NCBI GenBank assembly: GCA_046727435.1
Contig: JBKPCR010000357.1
Coordinates: 1 to 21,854, forward strand
Direction of reading: 5' to 3'
DNA from: CAVPRW01 sp046727435 [NCBI: bacterium]
GTDB lineage: Bacteria; Tectomicrobia; Entotheonellia; J063
Length of the DNA: 21,854 bases
Position numbers and translations under genes: made by a program. Each line of letters begins with the position of its first letter. Position 1 is the first letter of the stretch. A model generated the notes under the pieces. It was not told the origin of the DNA. It did not search any database and worked only from the letters and a program-made list of their open reading frames with translations. Below, in pieces: positions 1 to 5,922 of this stretch.

Positions 1-60
1 CCAGTCGGCCATCTGCAGCGCCACATCCTGATAATCATCGAGAACCGCCACACGCGTCAT
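1..60 (-). CDS. D-2-hydroxyacid dehydrogenase, N-terminal start only (partial)
   Basis: Only the first 20 codons are in the window; the gene runs off the left edge. The translation begins MTRVAVLDDYQDVA, a start typical of NAD-dependent D-2-hydroxyacid dehydrogenases of the phosphoglycerate/glyoxylate reductase superfamily. The ATG at 58-60 (minus strand) is preceded by a clear GGAGG Shine-Dalgarno sequence about six bases upstream, which fixes the start. It lies 110 bp downstream of the sigma-54 activator gene on the same strand, so the two could share a transcript. The catalytic Arg/Glu/His residues lie outside the window, so the substrate cannot be judged. Confidence 0.72.
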   Translation of the reverse strand, partial: MTRVAVLDDYQDVALQMADW

Positions 61-107
61 GCATTGTTCCTCCGCAGGCTATGAAGATCTTAAAAGCCGT
101 CTCTAAC

Positions 108-141
108 GCTATCTCCCGTTGGGAAAGGGTCAGGGTGAGGG
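108..141. repeat. Degenerate intergenic G/C-rich repeat with short dyad
   Basis: The gap between two genes contains a CTCCCGTTGGGAAAGGG core followed by GTCAGGGTGAGGGG. On the minus strand this reads like the CCCTCACCCT-N-CCC-type intergenic repeats seen in many environmental bacterial genomes. CCC and GGG can form a very small hairpin. A family assignment needs other copies from the same genome; none other was seen in this window. Confidence 0.35.
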
Positions 142-170
142 GTTTTGGCCGACACGAGCACTCACGCAGC

Positions 171-1757
171 CTATTCCAGCCCATAGTGCCGCATACGCGT
201 GCGTAACTGCGTACGGCTGAGACTGAGCAGCTTGGCGGCGTGCGATTTGTTCTGATGGCTCTGATCCAATGCCTGTTGGATCAAGGATTTCTCCACTTCC
301 GCCAGGACAATCCCCCCGGTCGGCAGTCGGAAGGCATCGCCGCTGAGGACAGGAGCTTTAAGAGGTTCGCGCAGCGAAGGCACATCCTGTGCCGTCACCA
401 CCGTTCCCTGACAGAGAATCACCGCACGCTCCAGGACGTTCTCCAACTCCCGGACGTTGCCCGGCCAAGAGTACTGCTCGAGCAACCCCATGGCTTCCTT
501 GGAGATGCCCAGCACCTCCTTGCGTAACTCCTGGCTGTAGCGATTCAGGAGGTACATCGTCAGCGCACCGAGGTCCTCTCGCCGCTCCCGTAAGGGTGGC
601 AGCGTGATGGGGAAGCGGTTGAGGCGGTAAAACAGGTCTTTGCGGAACCCCCCCTCAGCTATGAGCCGCTCCAAGTCTTGATTGGTCGCGGCCACAAAGC
701 GGGCATCAGTCGTAAGGGTCTCAGTCCCGCCCACACGCTCGAACTTCCGATCTTGCAGCACTTGTAAGAGCTTGGCCTGCAAAATCGGGCTCATGTCGCC
801 GATCTCGTTCAAATAGAGCGTGCCGCCGGACGCCAGCTCAAAGCGTCCGGGCTTGCGTTGGTTGGCGCCGGTGAACGCCCCACGCTCATAGCCGAAGAGT
901 TCGGCCTCAAGCAACGTCTCTGGAATGGCCGCGCAATTGATGGCGATGAACGGCCCCTTGGCCCGCAGCCCCTGATAGTGGAGGACTCGCGCAATGAGAT
1001 CCTTGCCAGTGCCGCTCTCGCCCGTGAGCAAGACGGTGGCCATAGTGTTCAGCACCCGCTCCACCAGGCGATAGACTTCCTGCATGCTGGGACTTTCGCC
1101 CACGATCGTATCGAACAGCACCGTTGGCGCCATGGCCTCGCGCCAGTAGCGGTTTTCCTCCGACAGCCGCTCCCGCGCTGCCTGCAACTCCTGGATCAGA
1201 CGCGCATTCTCGAGCGCCAGCGCCAGTTGATTGGCGAAGGCTTCTAACAGTCGTACGTCTTCGATCGTGAATACCCCCTGGATCTTGTTGATGGCTTCCA
1301 GGACGCCGATGATCCGATTCTTCGTGCGCAGCGGTGCACAGATGATGGAACGTGTCTTCGTGCCGGTGTGCGCGTCTACCCTGCTGTACCACCGCGAATC
1401 TTGCTCGACATCCGACACGACCAGCGATTGGCCCTCCTGAATGACCCATCCAGCGATGCCCTGCTTGGCAGGAAAGCGGACCTCGCGTAGGTCCTGCTCA
1501 TGGCCGGCGCGCCTATCGTAGGCGACTTTGAAGTACAGTTCGTCGCGTTCTTCATCGAGTAGGATACTGGATGCGCTTTCGATGTCGAGCAGCGTCACCA
1601 CGCGCTCCATGGCGAGCTGCAGCAAGTGGTCGAGGTCGTGAACGGAAGACAGCGCCTGGCCGATCTCATACAGCGCCTGTAATTCGCGGACATGACGCTC
1701 CAATGGTGGATTCATCGACGAGTTGTGCGGCCCCTGCGAGATGTTTTGAGATTCCAT
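171..1757 (-). CDS. GAF-domain sigma-54-dependent transcriptional activator (NtrC/FhlA-like, Fis-type HTH)
   Basis: This 528-aa protein should activate sigma-54 RNA polymerase from upstream enhancers using ATP hydrolysis. A GAF sensor domain spans about residues 40-185, followed by a helical linker (186-210). The AAA+ domain spans about 215-450, with Walker A GESGTGKD at 246-253, the sigma-54 contact loop GAFTGA at 293-298, arginine-finger region around R371-R378, and the WPGNVRELEN sensor region at 431-440. A Fis-type helix-turn-helix closes the protein (about 485-528). The Walker B stretch reads TLYLNEIGD, with Asn317 where the family usually has Asp; the following Glu is kept. No receiver domain is present, so the signal is probably a small ligand or redox state read by GAF. 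The target is unknown; a good -24/-12 match occurs at 9956 in this window. Confidence 0.93.
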   Translation of the reverse strand: MESQNISQGPHNSSMNPPLERHVRELQALYEIGQALSSVHDLDHLLQLAMERVVTLLDIESASSILLDEERDELYFKVAYDRRAGHEQDLREVRFPAKQGIAGWVIQEGQSLVVSDVEQDSRWYSRVDAHTGTKTRSIICAPLRTKNRIIGVLEAINKIQGVFTIEDVRLLEAFANQLALALENARLIQELQAARERLSEENRYWREAMAPTVLFDTIVGESPSMQEVYRLVERVLNTMATVLLTGESGTGKDLIARVLHYQGLRAKGPFIAINCAAIPETLLEAELFGYERGAFTGANQRKPGRFELASGGTLYLNEIGDMSPILQAKLLQVLQDRKFERVGGTETLTTDARFVAATNQDLERLIAEGGFRKDLFYRLNRFPITLPPLRERREDLGALTMYLLNRYSQELRKEVLGISKEAMGLLEQYSWPGNVRELENVLERAVILCQGTVVTAQDVPSLREPLKAPVLSGDAFRLPTGGIVLAEVEKSLIQQALDQSHQNKSHAAKLLSLSRTQLRTRMRHYGLE

Positions 1758-2435
1758 GACAGGCCCCCCGGTTGAATGGCCCCCAGTCTACTCATCCCCC
1801 TGCGCGCTGTCAAATGCGAAGCGTCTGGCCCATGGCTGCTCCTCCATCACGCCGCATCTGTCTATGCGCTGGCCTCCTGAGCACAGCACATGACCTCGGA
1901 CCGCCCAGGACCGTCATACATTGCGCCATTCAGCCTGATGAACCACCCCCTTGCGTGAGGAGATGACCTCACGTCAATGGTTACAATCCAACAGCTTGGT
2001 CAGAAATGCACACCGAGGCCGCAAGACTGTGCCTGTGGGCGGGAGGAGGAGGTCTTCGAAACGTATCGCCCGCCAATGCACAGTTCTATACACCAACTCA
2101 ACCGTCCTCGGCGATTAGCTGTCGCATATTTTCGCCGCGATGTCAAGTCTTTGGGCGGATCTGCTGGCGTCGGCACAGCCTTTGCTTTAGGACTGATGCA
2201 CAGTCGCGAGGCATACAGCGCCGACGCTGTGCAGGGCAGCAGGGCTGGAATGGCACTCCGCGTGGAGGCGCGTTCGGCATCGGCAAACCGTCATCGCTGC
2301 GGAGCAGACCACGACTCACGATCGCCTTGTTGTGTGAGGGGGAAAACCGCAGGTGTCCATGGTCCGGGAATGCCAGGAACCTCTGTGTCAGTACATTCCC
2401 ACACATACGAGAATGCCTGGAAAGGAGATGTAGCC
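1758..2435. other. Intergenic region, about 680 bp, no convincing gene
   Basis: An open frame extends upstream of the small secreted protein from 1977, but its translation is rich in Arg, Cys and His. It resembles no family I know and has no good ribosome-binding site at its first ATG. I see no RNA gene or clear repeat. The 5' control regions of the divergent sigma-54 activator (minus) and the secreted protein (plus) must lie here. No promoter stood out. Confidence 0.5.
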
Positions 2436-2726
2436 ATGAAGCGGTACATGTTGGTGTTAATGGCACTGATGCTGCTCGCGGTACCTCTGGTGGTGGGGGC
2501 GGATGACCAAGGGTGGATGCCAGCCGAATGGAACCCTACGCCGCCAGCCCGGCCAAGCATCGACCTCGTGCAGTTGATGCAGTTGTTGGTGACGAAAGGG
2601 GTGATCAGTGACCAGGAATATGCCCAGCTGACCCAGCCCCAGTCGTCTTCGCCAGCGCGGCCACCGCACGCCAGGGGTTGGACATGGAACGAAGTCTATC
2701 GCAATCCAGTCCTGAGCAGCCGCTAA
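2436..2726 (+). CDS. Small secreted protein with SHOCT-like motif, function unknown
   Basis: The start is the ATG at 2436, with AAAGGAG seven bases upstream. It gives a 96-aa product with a textbook signal peptide: Lys/Arg at positions 2-3, a Leu/Val/Met-rich core to residue 20 and likely cleavage after VVGA (19-22). The mature part is short and Pro-rich. It carries LMQLLVTKGVISDQEYAQL at 48-66, similar to the short 'x-LL-x-KGI(L/I)-(T/S)-x-x-E(Y/F)' helix of SHOCT-type and porin N-terminal segments. No catalytic residues are visible, and there is no lipobox Cys. It is followed directly by a strong hairpin terminator, so it is probably transcribed alone. Periplasmic or exported location is inferred; function is unknown. 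Confidence 0.72.
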   Translation: MKRYMLVLMALMLLAVPLVVGADDQGWMPAEWNPTPPARPSIDLVQLMQLLVTKGVISDQEYAQLTQPQSSSPARPPHARGWTWNEVYRNPVLSSR

Positions 2727-2747
2727 CCTTGTCTAGGGCTCTGACCT

Positions 2748-2780
2748 CGCCGGGAACCGATGCAGGTTCCCGGCGGTTTC
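2748..2780 (+). terminator. Rho-independent terminator-like hairpin after the secreted protein gene
   Basis: A perfect 11-bp stem, CGCCGGGAACC (2748-2758) with GGTTCCCGGCG (2765-2775), encloses a 6-base loop. It begins 21 bp after the stop codon. Only a short GTTTC follows, so the U-tract is weak, but the stem is very stable and well placed. Confidence 0.7.
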
Positions 2781-2910
2781 AACGATATCTAGGGGATGGA
2801 GCATTAGCGTGACGTCGAATCGGCACCACACTGAAAAGCTACCCCAAACGGCGGGCATTCGGGAGCCCTCGTGGGCTTCACGTAAGCTCAATCCTCCTTT
2901 GTCGTGCTGA

Positions 2911-3308
2911 GTGGAATACTCACATCTGCGGTGTCGCCCACTGCCTGTGGCTGCCATAGGTCACAAGAGAAAGACTTCCGTCATATTAGAGAACCTGGCC
3001 GACAAGGGAATTGACCATAAAGCCGACAAGTACCAAAAAATGCTGGCGAATCTACAAGGCAGAATTCTCAAAGAGTTTGGACGGGATCGTAGCGTCCACC
3101 TATTCCTCGAATTCACGTCCGAGTCACACACGGTCAGAAAATGGGTCCAGGAGTTTACGGACTCTATCTGACCTCGGTGAGGCAGCAGCTCAAGGAAACG
3201 GAGGGATTCAACAGGTATCCCATTCCAGGTTGACTGTTTGGCAACTTCTTTCTGTCTGCTAAGTGATATGAAGCCTTGGGCTTTACGAAAGATGATACCA
3301 AGTCCTGA
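2911..3308 (+). pseudogene. Dyp-type haem peroxidase, decayed N-terminal fragment
   Basis: The translation contains KYQKMLANLQGRILKEFGRD and then RSVHLFLEF, the characteristic opening of dye-decolourising (Dyp) peroxidases. The frame ends in TGA at 3169-3171. The homology resumes in another frame as LYLTSVRQQLKETEGFNRY-PIPG. After an in-frame stop it continues as LFGNFFLSAK, stop, YEALGFTKDD, again matching Dyp order. So there is at least one frameshift and two nonsense codons, and the catalytic GxxDG and haem-ligand regions are absent. The alignable sequence stops at about 3305, just before the end of a truncated MFS gene on the other strand. It is a dead gene. The exact 5' limit is uncertain; reliable homology starts near 3020. 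Confidence 0.8.
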
Positions 3309-3342
3309 TGTATAATGGTCACATGGCGAAACGACTTTCGAT

Positions 3343-3903
3343 CTATCCCCACCTTGTTGATGCAATCAACCAAACAATGAAGGGGATAGCTAACAGCGTC
3401 CCCACGTTGATACCGCCATCGGTGAGCCCCATTGCCAGGCCTCGCCGGGCCACGAACCCCTTCGAGACTATGGAACCGGAGACAGTAGGGCCGAATCCGA
3501 CAATAGCGAGGGATCCAAGGACGCCGAAGGCGAAAAGGTTGGTCCAAATGGACGTTGCATACGTAGTCAAGAGAAAGGACTGCCCGACAGTAAGCGCGCT
3601 TGTCGTGACCGGCCAGCGAGGGCCTGCGCGGTCGATAATCCTGCCGATCTGCGGCAGCATGAGTGCTACGAGCAGTGAACGCAGAGTCAACCCAAACGTC
3701 AGCGCACTCCTTGTCCATACCAGCTCCCTCTCCATGCGAGTAAGAAAGAAGCCGAAGGCCTGGATCGCAAGCCCTTGCCGAACAGCGTGTCCCAGAAATC
3801 CGCAAACCACGATCCTCCAGCCATAGTATACTCGCACCTTTTCGACCGGCAGCTTGATAGCTAATAACGTTCTTAGTGCGGACACCCTAACGCGGGCAAA
3901 CAT
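3343..3903 (-). pseudogene. MFS transporter, N-terminal half only (truncated)
   Basis: The 186-aa reading begins with a good GGGAGGG ribosome-binding site eight bases before ATG 3903. It encodes YYGWRIVVCGFLGHAVRQGL, followed by the MFS motif A loop GRIIDRAGPRWPV (87-99) between TM2 and TM3. About six hydrophobic segments fit the N-terminal bundle of a 12-TM major facilitator of the oxalate/formate or monocarboxylate type. MFS proteins of this type are usually around 400 aa. Here the frame stops at TAG 3343 just after TM6 and the C-terminal bundle is missing. The break coincides with the end of the Dyp remnant on the opposite strand, so a deletion or rearrangement joined two gene stumps. A half-transporter is unlikely to work. 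Confidence 0.82.
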
Positions 3904-3974
3904 TGCCCTGCCCTCCCGATTAGGTCTTGCATGTCAGAAGATGGTAGAAGGTCAAGCTCGCCGACACGCTTGAG

Positions 3975-4140
3975 TGTACTGCCCCCCATGTGTCAAGCGG
4001 CGCCGAACGGGGGACTGTAACTACCTTGGTATTCTCACTCAAACTGCTTAGGTGCTTTGCACCCCAGGGCTGAGAGCGGATAGTGTTTGTCGTAGTCGTC
4101 GATCCAACTCTCGACTGTCTCATCTAAAGCGGAAGGACAT
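3975..4140 (-). mobile_element. IS3-type element remnant: transposase C-terminus and probable terminal repeat
   Basis: On the minus strand a frame ending at about 4041 reads DETVESWIDDYDKHYPLSAL, then GCKAPKQFE and stop. This is the C-terminal end of the integrase-core (rve) transposase of IS3/IS481-type elements, usually W-I-x-x-Y-N-x-x-R/H-P-H-SALGY-x-(S/A)-P. Downstream at 3975-3995 lies TGTACTGCCCCCCATGTGTC, similar to the TG(A/T)-x-CTG-CCCCC ends of IS3-family inverted repeats. The rest of the transposase (DDE residues) and the other end are missing, so the element is dead. It sits 72 bp upstream of the truncated MFS gene. Confidence 0.65.
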
Positions 4141-4539
4141 ATCTATTCCTGAAGCCAGAGGCACTCCTCTTGCCCGGTGGGCAGGACCCGATCAGTATCA
4201 GCATTCCTTTAGGTTGTTATAGCTAGCGAACTTTTGATGGATTCCCGAGGTCGCGCGAGCCCGCAGGGACGCCACCGCCGTCGGCTGGCACCAGTTCTGG
4301 CTCATCAGCAACGGCCCCTGATCACGAGCCTCATATCGGGACTGGATGCCGGCGCAATAGGTCACAATGGACTTGGTCTACCAAGCGAGCACCAGGACAA
4401 TCTATGCCCGGCCGAACCCTGCGCCAAGGCCTTGGTCATGTCAATGCCTCACCACTCTTTGGGTTCGATCCTGGGCTTCCTCCTCGTCAGCGTCCGCTTA
4501 GCCTTCAGCCTGAGCTTGACCCTGACCAGCAGATGATGC
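4141..4539. other. Degenerate stretch between IS3 remnant and broken CoA-transferase
   Basis: About 400 bp with frames open on both strands but no translation that resembles a known family. It may be the decayed 3' part of the CoA-transferase gene, or the rest of the IS3 element, or both. Stops interrupt all the minus-strand frames I read. No RNA gene was recognised. Confidence 0.4.
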
Positions 4540-4871
4540 CAGCGCTCGGTCGTCGCCCCGGCAGGGATATGCACCATGCGGGGAGCGGCAGGATGTGGAC
4601 TTCCCATGCGGTTTGGTTCTCGCCTATTGACGGCGTAATCGAGCAGGAGGGGGGCCATGAATTGCAGAGACACCTCCAGCCGCGAAATATCCAAGTGCTT
4701 CCCCCGCCCGATGCGTCGCCGATAATCAAGTGCGGCCAGGATAGCCGGCACAGCGAAGCGGGGGACCAAGAAATCTGTATAAGCACCGTAGGGGTTGGTT
4801 GGCGGCTGATGGGGCCAGACGGTGAGACCCGTCATTCCGCCGTTAATCATCATTGGTAGCGAACGCTGCAC
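4540..4871 (-). pseudogene. CaiB/BaiF (family III) CoA-transferase, internal fragment
   Basis: The minus strand encodes NGGMTGLTVWP, then PYGAYTDFLVPRFAVPAIL, then ALDYRRRIGRGKHLDISRLE and LLLDYAVNRREPNRMGSPHP. This is the middle of a family III CoA-transferase that moves CoA between carboxylic acids. The D in YGAYTDFLVP is at the position of the catalytic Asp of this family. After HPAA the sequence shifts frame: the expected PHGAYPCRGDD continues in another frame. The N-terminal CoA-binding third and the C-terminal part are gone. It belongs to a different subgroup from the intact homologue at 12162-13328. It is a decayed gene. Confidence 0.78.
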
Positions 4872-4924
4872 ATAGTGCTTAACCCGAGCGACAGTCCACC
4901 TCGCTGGTCACCACGATCAATGGG

Positions 4925-4955
4925 CTATTGCCTACCATCCTAGCAATGCCTATAG
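4925..4955. repeat. Stem-loop element A (shared 14-bp core with element at 20846)
   Basis: CCTACCATCCTAGC (4931-4944) is identical to bases 20849-20862. Here the flanks ATTGC (4927-4931) and GCAAT (4943-4947) can pair, with CTAT/ATAG (4925-4928, 4952-4955) outside. It lies about 80 bp beyond the stop codon of the module-1 companion. Confidence 0.4.
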
Positions 4956-4993
4956 AGGAGAGCATTACTATGGGTGTCTGCATGAACACGGAT

Positions 4994-5021
4994 AGGACTG
5001 GCCCGAAACCGAGTCAGTCCT
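4994..5021 (-). terminator. Hairpin after companion gene 1, weak terminator candidate
   Basis: AGGACTG (4994-5000) and CAGTCCT (5015-5021) form a perfect 7-bp stem with a 14-base loop, beginning 12 bp beyond the stop codon of the companion gene on the minus strand. No T-run follows on the minus strand, so intrinsic termination is uncertain. Confidence 0.35.
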
Positions 5022-5033
5022 GTGGGCCGTTGG

Positions 5034-5846
5034 TTATGTGCTCTTAGGCTGAGTGCTGGGAGTTTCCGACCTGAAATCTTTCAACCGGACAGTGACAAGG
5101 TGAAGACGGCTCGCCTTCACATCCAGTAAAACTTTCTGGCGCTCTGGGTGCCGCAGGACGTAAGGGCCTGGTGCCTCTTCCAGAACCCTCGCGTACTCCG
5201 TAACCTTCACACCTTCCACCTCCACGCCTTTTATGTCCTCTACAACTTTCGCATACTCTATGAGCTTTACATCGTCCACGTACTCCGCTGGCCTTTCATG
5301 CCCTCGCTTCACTGGTGCCTCGTCATCCTTAACGACCTCGCGCTTGATGACCTTAATGCGCGCAGGCCCTGCTCGCGGAGCCACCTTTGCATCCTTTGGA
5401 TGCGGCGGTGTAAGGACGATGCGGGTGACCTGTTTGTCGGTCCAGGTCACGAGCGACTCAAAATGATCGCGTTCCCCATAGATATGGTAGGAGTCGACGT
5501 CCAGCGGCTCAGGCCGCTGTTCGACCGCATCGGGGTCTCGTGTGGCGACGTCAATGGCGGTGATCAAGCCTTGGCGGACGATGGGTTCTATGGGTTGGTG
5601 CTCACGCCACCAACATTCACTGTTCAGGTCCGCCCAGTTTGGGTCGAACCAATATTCACGGAGGTATTCTACTTCGCGGCCGGTCACCCCTGCTATCTTG
5701 AGGACGTCTAGGTAGTCGATCGACCAGTTCTTGACGGCCTCGATGAACCTGTTGCGGTCCGGATTCTTTCTATCATTCAGTAGCTTATCGACTTTCGCGT
5801 GGACGATCCCTTTTGATATGGTGCTTAGAGTAATTCCCTCGGTCAT
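5034..5846 (-). CDS. Module companion protein 1, conserved protein of unknown function
   Basis: I do not recognise this 270-aa protein. It is homologous to the 188-aa product at 17785-18351, which also follows a giant regulator. Shared landmarks are a helical N-terminus (about 15-65), WFDPN (66-70, WFSPN in the other), a Trp pair (79-80), QPIEPIVRQGLI (84-95, ten of twelve identical), QVTRIVLTPP (139-148) and a late VTVRLKD (251-257). This copy has an extra charged segment, about 155-235, containing a 13-residue tandem-like repeat, DVKLIEYAKVVED (192-204) and GVKVTEYARVLEE (212-224). It has no signal peptide or membrane segment, so it is probably cytoplasmic. ATG 5846 has AAGGGGGG just upstream and lies 76 bp after the regulator stop, so the two form a likely operon. 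A partner or substrate of the regulator is an inference from context only. Confidence 0.8.
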   Translation of the reverse strand: MTEGITLSTISKGIVHAKVDKLLNDRKNPDRNRFIEAVKNWSIDYLDVLKIAGVTGREVEYLREYWFDPNWADLNSECWWREHQPIEPIVRQGLITAIDVATRDPDAVEQRPEPLDVDSYHIYGERDHFESLVTWTDKQVTRIVLTPPHPKDAKVAPRAGPARIKVIKREVVKDDEAPVKRGHERPAEYVDDVKLIEYAKVVEDIKGVEVEGVKVTEYARVLEEAPGPYVLRHPERQKVLLDVKASRLHLVTVRLKDFRSETPSTQPKST

Positions 5847-5922
5847 AATATCCCCCCTTCGTTAAAACAACGATTCGTGAGCCTTGCAAACTCCTCTTCG
5901 CAAGCGTAGGTGGCAAGCACTA

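Noticed and set aside
907-1449. Long frame antiparallel or out of frame within the sigma-54 activator
   Set aside because: It is a shadow of the activator coding sequence with no family similarity.
1977-2435. Upstream extension of the small secreted protein frame to ATG 1977
   Set aside because: The extension has no ribosome-binding site, odd composition and would bury a clear signal peptide; ATG 2436 has a strong Shine-Dalgarno sequence.
2815-2860. Possible IS21-like end (CACTGAAAAGCTACCCC)
   Set aside because: The words resemble some IS21-family ends but no transposase, helper ATPase or second end is present nearby.
4404-4859. 151-codon plus-strand frame
   Set aside because: It is antisense to the recognisable CoA-transferase fragment and resembles nothing.
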